Of a stretch of DNA of 45,689 nt, positions 34,357 to 41,080 are shown piece by piece. Source of the stretch: an uncultured Bacteroidales bacterium (GTDB taxonomy: Bacteria > Bacteroidota > Bacteroidia > Bacteroidales > JAFGXI01); assembly GCA_947311115.1 (NCBI GenBank), contig CAMZKE010000127.1, positions 1 to 45,689 on the forward strand, written 5' to 3'. Numbering within the stretch: the first letter of the stretch is position 1; every line of letters begins with the position of its first letter. The notes beneath the pieces are model-generated. The model had not been told where the DNA came from. It searched no databases and saw only the letters and a program-made list of their open reading frames with translations. A program made the translations under genes and the position numbers.

Positions 34357-35009
34357 TATTCTTTTTTTCTTGTTGCGGCTCTACCGCGTTTTTTTCTAAA
34401 TACTCTTATTATCCAAGCTGTAGGGTTTTTACCATTTTGTACACGCTTGGTTTTTTTACCTGCTTTCCGCATTTTTTTGTAAACACGGTCTTGTTCTACC
34501 TGTCCTTTTTCTCTTCCATAGTTTTGGTTTTTGGTAAATTTTTTATTCTTCTTTTTTACTTTTTTTGCGACTTTTCTCTTAAAAATTGCTTGTTTAGCAT
34601 CTCTATAAGCAACTTGCTCGGCAGTTAATGGTTCAGGTATTTCAATATTTCCTCGTTGATACTCTCTCGACCATAAAAGCGAATCTTCAAAACCGGCATC
34701 GTTTTTTAATAAATCGTCGTAAGCTGTTTTAGTTTTCTTACGTCGGTTTGCGAGCTCTTTATCTATTGAGTACTTGCCTTGTTTTATTTTGCCTCGTTTA
34801 AATTTTCTATGATTTTTTTTGCCAAGTCTAATCTTCTTACGCTTCTCACGTTTATCAATACGTGCTAATTTTTTTTCTTTTTTTGCTGCTTTTCTTTCTG
34901 CTCCAACTAGTACCTTGCGTTTGTCTTTGTACCGTTGTTTGTTCGATTGGCTATATACAAAACTAGTATTAATCAATATTAACAATAATATTACTAGTCT
35001 GTAGCTCAA
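34356..35009 (-). CDS. Hyperbasic secreted protein of unknown function
   Basis: A 217-aa protein with a signal peptide (1-21, ending SFVYSQ). The mature part is extremely basic: I count about 72 Lys plus Arg in roughly 197 residues, in long KK/RK clusters separated by a short neutral segment (about 105-130). No enzyme motif is visible. Such a protein might bind peptidoglycan, lipopolysaccharide or nucleic acid, but this is speculative. The start is unclear. The TTG at 35009 coincides with the last three bases of a minus-strand TAAATTTG box, so the real start may lie a few codons further in. It is coupled to the downstream small membrane protein. Confidence 0.65.
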   Translation of the reverse strand: MSYRLVILLLILINTSFVYSQSNKQRYKDKRKVLVGAERKAAKKEKKLARIDKREKRKKIRLGKKNHRKFKRGKIKQGKYSIDKELANRRKKTKTAYDDLLKNDAGFEDSLLWSREYQRGNIEIPEPLTAEQVAYRDAKQAIFKRKVAKKVKKKNKKFTKNQNYGREKGQVEQDRVYKKMRKAGKKTKRVQNGKNPTAWIIRVFRKKRGRAATRKKE

Positions 35010-35014
35010 ATTTA
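35007..35014 (-). promoter_or_regulatory. -7 box of the minus-strand run, back-to-back with a plus-strand box
   Basis: CAAATTTA on the plus strand reads TAAATTTG on the minus strand, a match to TAnnTTTG. It overlaps the proposed TTG start and lies one base from the divergent box at 35016-35023. Confidence 0.4.
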
Positions 35015-35015
35015 T

Positions 35016-35023
35016 TACCTTTG
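35016..35023 (+). promoter_or_regulatory. -7 box of the Rieske-like lipoprotein gene, apparently leaderless
   Basis: TACCTTTG matches TAnnTTTG and is followed by TTTT and then the ATG at 35028. A start 4 nt after the box would put the 5' end at the initiation codon. No clear -33 element is seen. Confidence 0.5.
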
Positions 35024-35027
35024 TTTT

Positions 35028-35465
35028 ATGTTTATAACATCAAAAATACGATATTATTTTGTTTTTGTTGTACTTGTAACAGTTTTATTTAGTTGCAAAG
35101 ATGATACTGAGGAAAATCCGGTAAACCCGGCTTATGTTAATTTTAGTATTTATTTAAACGACCCTGTGTTTCAAGATTTAAAAATTCCGGGTAATTATGC
35201 CTTTGTTAGTGCTGGTGGAGCTGCTTTAGTTATTTATAGAGTTACTATTGATGAGTTTGTTGCTTTTGACAGAATTTGTACTTTTGAGGCAAAACCTGAT
35301 GTGTTAGTTGTGTCCGATTCATCAACTGTTATGGTAAGATGTCCGGTATGTGAAAGTAAATTTATTTTAACTGATGGTTCTCCGTATAGCGGACCTGCAA
35401 TACATATGTTGCGTCCATATAATGTTACTTATGATGGTGGAGATTATATACATGTTTCAAACTAA
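35028..35465 (+). CDS. Rieske-like lipoprotein without the histidine ligands
   Basis: A 145-aa lipoprotein with signal peptide and lipobox LFSC (Cys23). The body follows the Rieske pattern: FDRICTFE, then VRCPVCESKFILTDG, then SGPAIHMLRPYNV. A true Rieske centre needs CxH and CxxCH. Here the first motif is CTF and the second is CPVCES, so both ligand histidines are missing. The three cysteines cannot hold a standard 2Fe-2S Rieske cluster. They may bind another metal or form a disulfide, or the fold may be purely structural. Similar sequences are common in Bacteroidota. The SpoIID-like gene follows after 54 bp and has its own promoter. Confidence 0.75.
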   Translation: MFITSKIRYYFVFVVLVTVLFSCKDDTEENPVNPAYVNFSIYLNDPVFQDLKIPGNYAFVSAGGAALVIYRVTIDEFVAFDRICTFEAKPDVLVVSDSSTVMVRCPVCESKFILTDGSPYSGPAIHMLRPYNVTYDGGDYIHVSN

Positions 35466-35468
35466 TAT

Positions 35469-35499
35469 TTTGCAATTAACTTGCTAATGTATAGATTTG
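35469..35499 (+). promoter_or_regulatory. Full consensus promoter of the SpoIID-like gene
   Basis: TTTG (35469-35472), 19 nt, then TAGATTTG (35492-35499) is an exact match to the Bacteroidota -33/-7 consensus. The predicted start near 35503 leaves a leader of about 16 nt. Confidence 0.75.
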
Positions 35500-35519
35500 C
35501 ACTTTCAAAAAAATAATCA

Positions 35520-36683
35520 ATGAAGTTTAAGCAACTGTTAATATTTTTTGTGTTATTTTACATACTAATAGATGGTGCTTTATCGCAAAATATTAAAGTT
35601 GGTATTTTAACAAATCACAATATAAAAAGTTTCATTTTTTCAACAAATGCAGGGCGTTATCAAATAACCGGTGATAGTACTCATACTATTGCCATAAAAA
35701 AAAATAGTGTAATTAATTTTTCCATTACAGATACATCTATTACTATTAAAGATTTGAATAATTTTATAGGAAATTTTAAATATATTGAAGTAAAAGGACT
35801 TGCAAAAGAAAATATTTTTGAGATACAAAGTATTACTCCCAAACTTAAAGCAAAAACCTATAACGATGGGTTAGTATTATTCCCTTCAAATGGTTTTATT
35901 AGAATAATTAATAAAGTAGATTTAGAAAATTATATTGCAGGAGTAGTTGAAAGTGAGGCTGGTTCAAATTCATCGTTAGAATACTATAAAACTCAAGCAA
36001 TAATAACTCGTACTTATGCTTTAAAAAACTTTCATCGTCACGAAGATGAGGGGTTTAATTTATGTTCTGAGGTTCATTGTCAGGCATATCATAACAGAGC
36101 ACATATTAGCGACAAAATTGTAAAGGCGGTGAAATTTACACGTGGGCTTATTATTGTTGACACAACTTTAAATTTAATAACTGCTACATTTCATTCAAAT
36201 TCAGGAGGTCAAACTTGTTCGTCGGAAATGGTATGGTTAACACAAAAATCGTATTTAAAAACTGTTGTTGATACTTTTAGTTTGAGTAAAACAAATTCAA
36301 CATGGACAAAAAAAATTCCTTTATGGAAATGGAAAACATATTTAAAGCAGAATGGTTTTGTAATTCCTGCAACTGTTAAAGCAAAAGATTACGAGTTTAA
36401 TCAGCCAAACCGAAAAATGTTTTACACTTTTAATGGCGATTCAATGTTATTAAAAAGTATTAGAGCCGATTTTAAATTACGTTCTACATTTTTCTCAACA
36501 AAATTGGAAGGAAACAATTTAATACTAAACGGAAAAGGTTATGGACATGGTGTAGGCTTATCGCAACAAGGAGCTATGGAAATGGCAGAAACAGGGTACA
36601 ACTATCGTAAAATTATAAAGTTCTATTACAAAAATGTGTTTATTGTTAGTTTACGTGCTTTAGAATTTTTTAAAGATGAGTAA
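35520..36683 (+). CDS. SpoIID/LytB domain-containing protein (probable peptidoglycan lytic transglycosylase)
   Basis: A 387-aa exported protein with a signal peptide (1-23, ending GALSQ). The SpoIID domain spans about 110-375: RIINKVDLENYIAGVVESEAG (with the glutamates E144/E146 at the expected catalytic position), YYKTQAIITRTYAL, SEVHCQAY, TFHSNSGGQT and YGHGVGLSQQGAMEMA. SpoIID enzymes cut glycan strands lacking stem peptides in spore formers. In Bacteroidota the homologs are probably general cell-wall enzymes. It is expressed from a consensus promoter and is apparently monocistronic. Confidence 0.9.
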   Translation: MKFKQLLIFFVLFYILIDGALSQNIKVGILTNHNIKSFIFSTNAGRYQITGDSTHTIAIKKNSVINFSITDTSITIKDLNNFIGNFKYIEVKGLAKENIFEIQSITPKLKAKTYNDGLVLFPSNGFIRIINKVDLENYIAGVVESEAGSNSSLEYYKTQAIITRTYALKNFHRHEDEGFNLCSEVHCQAYHNRAHISDKIVKAVKFTRGLIIVDTTLNLITATFHSNSGGQTCSSEMVWLTQKSYLKTVVDTFSLSKTNSTWTKKIPLWKWKTYLKQNGFVIPATVKAKDYEFNQPNRKMFYTFNGDSMLLKSIRADFKLRSTFFSTKLEGNNLILNGKGYGHGVGLSQQGAMEMAETGYNYRKIIKFYYKNVFIVSLRALEFFKDE

Positions 36684-36749
36684 CAAACTACAAGTTTCTT
36701 TAACCCGTATTACAATAATTTAAAAAAATAGAATAAAATATGCTAAACA

Positions 36750-36780
36750 TTTGTTTTTGCACGATATATTACTATATTTG
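36750..36780 (+). promoter_or_regulatory. Full consensus promoter without an obvious gene behind it
   Basis: TTTG (36750-36753), 19 nt, then TATATTTG (36773-36780) matches the consensus exactly. The next large gene starts at 37230, and a terminator-like hairpin lies between. Confidence 0.75.
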
Positions 36781-36907
36781 CTATACTAAAATATATACAA
36801 TTAAAAATAAATATTAAACTATGAAACGGAAATTTACCCTCATTTTTATTTAGGCAAAATAAAAATAACCTTCGGTTATAATATAACTTTTAAACCCACG
36901 CACTATT

Positions 36908-37145
36908 ATGAAAATTAATTATGTTTTTTCTAAAGAAATAAATAATAAATCAACTAATACACTTGTTAAAACACCTAATAATAGTAATAATTACTATTAT
37001 CATAAAAGACCATGTGCTTGGCATAATGGGGATAATAACTAATAAATGCTATACAGATTATACCGGAATGGAACAACAAGAAAATATATCACACTCACTT
37101 GATTATAGATATGGAATAGTGCGTATAGCAAGTTATGGTATGTAA
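36908..37145 (+). pseudogene. Possible small gene split by a frameshift
   Basis: An ATG at 36908 opens 44 codons (MKINYVFSKEINNKS..., ending KRPCAWHNGDNN, stop 37040-37042). A second frame, open from 36963, continues to a stop at 37143-37145 with protein-like text (CYTDYTGMEQQENI, SLDYRYGIVRIASYGM). Joining the frames near 37030-37040 would give about 78 aa. No family is recognised, and chance ORFs are possible. The promoter and hairpin around it are the main reason to list it. Confidence 0.3.
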
Positions 37146-37171
37146 AATCAAACAAATATTAATAAATATAA

Positions 37172-37200
37172 GTATAGTCGTATTTTCGGCTATACGTTTT
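37172..37200 (+). terminator. Hairpin with short T tract
   Basis: GTATAGTCG (37172-37180) pairs with CGGCTATAC (37187-37195) over nine positions with one G-U, loop TATTTT, followed by GTTTT. It lies 26 nt after the second small frame and 29 nt before the T9SS protein gene. Confidence 0.6.
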
Positions 37201-37229
37201 GCAATTTAGAAACTTTAAATTAAAACACT

Positions 37230-38423
37230 ATGAAAACAAAAATTACATTTTTATTATTAATTATTTTGGGATTTATAACTAAAGTAAATGCACAATGCGA
37301 ACCTTATGCTGGCGAAGATGCTGGAGTGTGTGGTCTTGATGCAATATTATATGCACAGTTAAGTTCAAGCACATCTACTTGTCATTGGTTGGTAAAATCT
37401 ACTCCTGCCGGAGGAAGTGCAACAATATTAAACGAAAACGATACCGTAACACAAGTTTCAGTAACTATAACAGGTGTGTATGAGTTTAAAGTAACAGAAA
37501 CAAATGGTGCATGTACAGGTTCCGATATAATAAGAAAAGAATTTGTTAGAATGCCAAATGGTGCTGCAGGACCAGACAAGCAAATATGTGGGCAGTGGGC
37601 AGAACTAAATGCTAGTGCCGATACATATCCCGGTGTTGAAATGGGTTGGCATCAAACATCGGTTATTTGGGTAGATACACTTGGCTCAACCAGTACTAAT
37701 CCGAGTACACGTTTATTGCCTCACGGATATGTTTATAATCCTAATTTAACAAACGAGTATTGTAGCGATACGGTAGAATTTGTTTGGCAACAATCGTGTT
37801 CGGGTGTCGAGTTTCCAACAGTGCATTGTGTGGCAACTGATACAATGAATATTGTTTTTAGTAGTAATGTTGTGGCAGAAACCCAAACAGGTTTGCCTAG
37901 CGAGGTTTGTGGTAAATTTATTGAGTTAAATGCAATAGAAACACAAACAACTTGTATTAATGTTAGTGGATATTGGATTGACAATATTAACTACACAGTT
38001 AATTGGTGGACAGACACAACTCATACTGTACAAGGTAATGGTCCTCATACAATTGCACAAAATATTACTTTTCACGAAAATGCTTATGCTTATGTAGTTC
38101 AAAGTGGTGCATGTACAGATACTTCAAACTTTCAAACAGTATATTTTACTGATTGTATTACAAAAATTACTAATGTTACTAACGAAACCGGTATAACCAT
38201 ATATCCAAACCCTGCACACAATAAAATAGTTATAGCGGGTGTGGAGGAAAATGTTAATATTCAAGTGTTTGATATAACAGGAAAACAAACAAATGTAGTT
38301 TGTCATCATGAACAAAGTGAAGGAACTTACGACGAATCTATTTTAATTGATATTTCCGTATTAGAAAACGGAATATATTTTATTAAAATAGGAAATAGTG
38401 TAGCCAAATTTATAAAAGAATAA
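37230..38423 (+). CDS. Secreted protein with T9SS type A sorting domain
   Basis: A 397-aa exported protein with a signal peptide (1-21, ending KVNAQ) and two cysteine-rich repeat-like modules (CEPYAGEDAGVCGLDA near 22; NGAAGPDKQICGQWAEL near 110). The (A/N)AGxD-x-x-C motif recalls the repeats of the giant proteins. The C-terminal about 75 aa form a T9SS type A sorting domain (ITIYPNPAHNKIVI, NIQVFDITGKQ, ISVLENGIYFIKI, AKFIKE). This signal directs export through the T9SS and usually covalent anchoring or release. The central function is unknown. The gene follows a terminator-like hairpin, but no clear promoter box was found in the 35 bp before it. Confidence 0.88.
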   Translation: MKTKITFLLLIILGFITKVNAQCEPYAGEDAGVCGLDAILYAQLSSSTSTCHWLVKSTPAGGSATILNENDTVTQVSVTITGVYEFKVTETNGACTGSDIIRKEFVRMPNGAAGPDKQICGQWAELNASADTYPGVEMGWHQTSVIWVDTLGSTSTNPSTRLLPHGYVYNPNLTNEYCSDTVEFVWQQSCSGVEFPTVHCVATDTMNIVFSSNVVAETQTGLPSEVCGKFIELNAIETQTTCINVSGYWIDNINYTVNWWTDTTHTVQGNGPHTIAQNITFHENAYAYVVQSGACTDTSNFQTVYFTDCITKITNVTNETGITIYPNPAHNKIVIAGVEENVNIQVFDITGKQTNVVCHHEQSEGTYDESILIDISVLENGIYFIKIGNSVAKFIKE

Positions 38424-38424
38424 A

Positions 38425-38599
38425 TTGACGAAAAACAAACAAATATTAATTTTGCTGTTAATAATTTCAGGTTCGTTATTTTCTCAAAAAAATAATAATA
38501 AAGGGATAGGAACAACCGTAATATATAATATGTAAACAGAAGAAACAAATTAAGCAAAATGTTGAAGGCGAAATAATGGAAAAACCCGATTTTGAATGA
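38425..38599 (+). pseudogene. Truncated secretory ORF, apparently frameshifted
   Basis: From a TTG at 38425, right after the previous stop, 36 codons read MTKNKQILILLLIISGSLFS followed by QKNNNKGIGTTVIYNM and TAA (38533-38535). This is a convincing signal peptide with a short tail. Shifting one base near 38530 opens a further 22 codons (ending QNVEGEIMEKPDFE, stop TGA 38597-38599). It is either a decayed gene, a sequence error or a real micropeptide. Confidence 0.4.
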
Positions 38600-38610
38600 T
38601 TTCTATCATT
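38595..38610 (+). terminator. Hairpin before the adenylate kinase gene
   Basis: AATGAT (38595-38600) and ATCATT (38605-38610) pair around TTCT. A run of seven T lies downstream (38624-38630). The stem is short, so a terminator role is tentative. It would close the T9SS-protein/secretory ORF unit. Confidence 0.4.
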
Positions 38611-38655
38611 TTAGTTTCGGCTATTTTTTTATAATTTTATAAAAAATAAATTGCT

Positions 38656-39825
38656 ATGTTAAATATTGCACTTTTCGGTCCTCCCGGAGCAGGTAAAGGA
38701 ACACAATCGGAGTTTTTAATTAAGAAATATAAGTTGTTTTATATATCAACCGGCGATATGCTTCGTAAAGAAATTAAAGCAAAATCGAAATTAGGATTAG
38801 AAGCAAAATCTATAATTGAGCAAGGAGGTTTAGTTTCTGACGAAATTATTGTACAAATAATTGAGAAAACAATAAAAGATAATTCCGATGCAAACGGTTT
38901 TCTTTTTGATGGTTTCCCACGTACATATATTCAAGCATACATTTTAGAAGGTTTAATGATAAAGCTAAACACATCGTTAAATTGTTTAATAAATATTGAT
39001 GTGTCTGAAAAAGAATCGATAAAACGACTTTTAAATAGAGGTAAAACATCGGGCAGAAGCGATGATAACGAGAAAGTTATAAAAAACAGACTTAAAGAAT
39101 ACAAAGAGAAAACATTGCCTGTTCTTAATTTTTACAAAGAAAAAGGTAATTATATAAAAGTTAATGGCGAGCAAACTATTGAAGGAGTTACAAAAGATAT
39201 TGATAAAATAATTAAGCAAGAATTAAGCAAAAATTTGCTAAATATTGTAATATTTGGTTATCCGGGGTCGGGGAGAGGTTCGCAGGGTAGGGCGTTAGCC
39301 GAAAAATTTGGTTTAGAATATGTAGCAACAGGGCCAATGCTTGATGCCGAAATAAAAAAAGCATCAAAAATAGGAAAGCAAATAAAACAGATGTATGAAA
39401 ACGGACTTCTAGTACCCGATGAAATAGTTGTAAAACTTATTGAAGAAAAAATTGCAAACTCAGAAGATGTAAAGGGGTTTATTTTTAAAGGGTTTCCTCG
39501 TACTTTAGTGCAATCGTATATATTAGATGGTTTGCTTAAAAAACACAATTCTGCACTCTCTAAAATTATTGAAATTGAAGTGCCAACTCTTGAACTTATA
39601 CAGCGTTTAGATAAAAGAAGTAAAACCGATAATTGTATGCCTTACGATACAAGTACCGAAAAAATTGTTCAAAGGTTAAAAGACCACGAATTAAAAACAA
39701 TTCCGGTAATTGAAAAGTACAAACAATTACACGATGTTGTAGTTGTTGATGGTATGGATAGTTTTGAAAATGTTTTTAATAAACTTTCTGATGAAATAGA
39801 AAATGGTTTTAAAAATTTGAGGTAA
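38656..39825 (+). CDS. adk: Double-headed adenylate kinase: active N-terminal domain, degenerate C-terminal domain
   Basis: A 389-aa cytoplasmic protein, twice the usual length, made of two adenylate kinase domains. The first (1-190) has P-loop GPPGAGKGTQ (K14), AMP-binding TGDMLRKE, DGFPRT and the short LID TSGRSDDN, so it should interconvert ATP, AMP and ADP. The second (about 195-389) keeps the fold, but its P-loop is GYPGSGRGSQ with the key lysine replaced by Arg207. TGDMLR has become TGPMLD, DGFPRT has become KGFPRT, and the LID arginines are lost (KTDNCMPYD). The second half is therefore probably not catalytic and may be regulatory or structural. No other adk is in the window. The pentapeptide gene starts directly after the stop. 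Confidence 0.88.
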   Translation: MLNIALFGPPGAGKGTQSEFLIKKYKLFYISTGDMLRKEIKAKSKLGLEAKSIIEQGGLVSDEIIVQIIEKTIKDNSDANGFLFDGFPRTYIQAYILEGLMIKLNTSLNCLINIDVSEKESIKRLLNRGKTSGRSDDNEKVIKNRLKEYKEKTLPVLNFYKEKGNYIKVNGEQTIEGVTKDIDKIIKQELSKNLLNIVIFGYPGSGRGSQGRALAEKFGLEYVATGPMLDAEIKKASKIGKQIKQMYENGLLVPDEIVVKLIEEKIANSEDVKGFIFKGFPRTLVQSYILDGLLKKHNSALSKIIEIEVPTLELIQRLDKRSKTDNCMPYDTSTEKIVQRLKDHELKTIPVIEKYKQLHDVVVVDGMDSFENVFNKLSDEIENGFKNLR

Positions 39826-40380
39826 ATGCAAGAATATTTAAACGAAATATTTAAAAATAAAACAGAAATAGAAAAAGCCGAATATGAGAATTGCCGGTTT
39901 GTTGATTGTAATTTCGAGAAAATCATTATTTCAAATTCAGTATTTATAGATTGTAAGTTTGATAATTGTAATTTAAGTAATGTTGTATCGCAAAATACAT
40001 CGTTAAAAACAGTAGCATTCAATAAATGTAAAATGTTAGGCTTTATGTTTTCTGATTGTAACGAATTTTTAATGTCGGTAAGTTTTACCGATTGCCAGTT
40101 AGATTATTCTTCGTTTTATAAACTAAGTATAAAAAATACAAAATTTGAAAATACAAATATGCAAGAAGTAGATTTTATAGAAACTGATTTAACGGGTTCT
40201 AAGTTTGTTAATTGCAATTTAAATAGAACAGTTTTTCAACACACAAATTTGCAAAAAACTGATTTTCGCAGTTCGTATAATTACTCAATAAATCCAAACG
40301 AAAATAGCATAAAAAAAGCAAAATTTTCGTTGCAAGCTGTTGGTGGTTTGCTTGATGTATTTAATATTAGTATTGAATAA
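39826..40380 (+). CDS. Pentapeptide-repeat protein
   Basis: A 184-aa soluble protein built mostly of pentapeptide repeats A(D/N)Lxx-like units: FVDCNFEKI, FIDCKFDNCNLSNV, FSDCNEF, KFENTNMQEVDFIETDLTGSKFVNCNLNRTVFQHTNLQKTDF. These form a right-handed quadrilateral beta-helix. Some relatives (Qnr, McbG) mimic DNA and protect gyrase, but most chromosomal copies have unknown roles, and Qnr identity is not implied here. The ATG directly follows the adenylate kinase stop (TAA-ATG), so the two are probably co-translated. Confidence 0.88.
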   Translation: MQEYLNEIFKNKTEIEKAEYENCRFVDCNFEKIIISNSVFIDCKFDNCNLSNVVSQNTSLKTVAFNKCKMLGFMFSDCNEFLMSVSFTDCQLDYSSFYKLSIKNTKFENTNMQEVDFIETDLTGSKFVNCNLNRTVFQHTNLQKTDFRSSYNYSINPNENSIKKAKFSLQAVGGLLDVFNISIE

Positions 40381-40440
40381 TTAATTGATGACAAAGAAAA
40401 TTTAATTGTCAATATTTTTTACTAATATAGTTGTGTTGTT

Positions 40441-40471
40441 TTTAATACAACAAATATATGTGTTATATTTG
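40441..40471 (+). promoter_or_regulatory. Promoter of the sigma factor cluster
   Basis: TATATTTG (40464-40471) matches TAnnTTTG, with TTTA (40441-40444) one base from TTTG at 19-nt spacing. It supports the TTG start at 40491, with a leader of about 16 nt. Confidence 0.55.
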
Positions 40472-40490
40472 TGAAAACAATAACTTATAA

Positions 40491-41054
40491 TTGAACATAA
40501 ATAATTCATATAATAATCTTGATAATAAGCTTTTTGAACAATTGTTTAAAGAGTATTTTGTGCCACTTACAAATTTTGCAAAATCCTATGTAAAAGACGA
40601 GGATACAGCTAAAGAGTTAGCACAAGATGCGTTTATAAATTTATGGCAAAAGAAAGAGGAAATTGATAGGGATAAATCAATTAAATCTTATTTATTCACA
40701 TCAGTTAGAAATAGAAGTTTAAATTATATTCGTGATAATAAAAAATATAAAAGTGAGTTTTTAGATATTGAGTTAGAAAAATCTAACGATTTTTTTGATG
40801 GTGATATACTTACAACTCAAGAATTACAAGAACGTATAAGTAAATCTATTGGCAGTTTGCCTGCAAAATGTCGTAGAGTGTTTGAAATGAGTAGGCTTGA
40901 GGGACTAAAATATAAAGAAATTGCAGAAGAATTAGGTATCTCGATAAAAACAGTTGAAAACCAAATGGGAAAAGCATTGAAAGTGCTTCGTAAAGATTTA
41001 AAAGAATATTTACCTATAATTGTTTTGTTAGGCTTTTATATAGGGGTAAAATAA
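40491..41054 (+). CDS. ECF sigma factor, Bacteroidetes FecI-like (sigma-70 family)
   Basis: A 187-aa RNA polymerase sigma factor of the Bacteroides expansion family. Region 2 is at about 12-80 (FKEYFVPLTNFAKSYVKDEDTAKELAQDAFINLWQK) and region 4 at about 118-172 (SIGSLPAKCRRVFEMSRLEGLKYKEIAEELGISIKTVENQMGKAL). The short hydrophobic C-terminus is usual for the group. The start is TTG at 40491. No ATG precedes region 2, and the promoter box is at the right distance. It probably directs transcription of the downstream receptor genes and is held by the FecR-like protein 26 bp downstream. Confidence 0.93.
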   Translation: MNINNSYNNLDNKLFEQLFKEYFVPLTNFAKSYVKDEDTAKELAQDAFINLWQKKEEIDRDKSIKSYLFTSVRNRSLNYIRDNKKYKSEFLDIELEKSNDFFDGDILTTQELQERISKSIGSLPAKCRRVFEMSRLEGLKYKEIAEELGISIKTVENQMGKALKVLRKDLKEYLPIIVLLGFYIGVK

Positions 41055-41080
41055 AATTAATGTGTAATAACTAATACCAA

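Larger units (their letters stand above)
36684..37229. other. 546-bp region without an established gene
   Basis: It holds a full consensus promoter (36750-36780), a 10-codon ORF MKRKFTLIFI (36821-36853), a small hairpin ATAACC-TTC-GGTTAT (36865-36879), a possible frameshifted small ORF (36908-37145) and a terminator-like hairpin (37172-37200). Together these outline a separate transcript of about 400 nt. Whether it codes for a protein or acts as RNA cannot be decided from the sequence. Confidence 0.5.

Noticed and set aside
34320-34628. Plus-strand ORF of 102 aa opposite the hyperbasic protein gene
   Set aside because: The Phe/Ser-rich sequence is the shadow of Lys/Arg codons on the other strand.
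36963-37145. 60-aa ORF beginning at TTG 36963 as a gene by itself
   Set aside because: The first 20 codons are low-complexity Ile/Val from an AT repeat. Only the second half looks protein-like, so it is treated as part of a possible frameshifted ORF.
39826-40380. Qnr-type quinolone resistance for the pentapeptide protein
   Set aside because: The repeats alone do not define Qnr. The protein is shorter than Qnr, and the gene is coupled to adenylate kinase with no resistance context.
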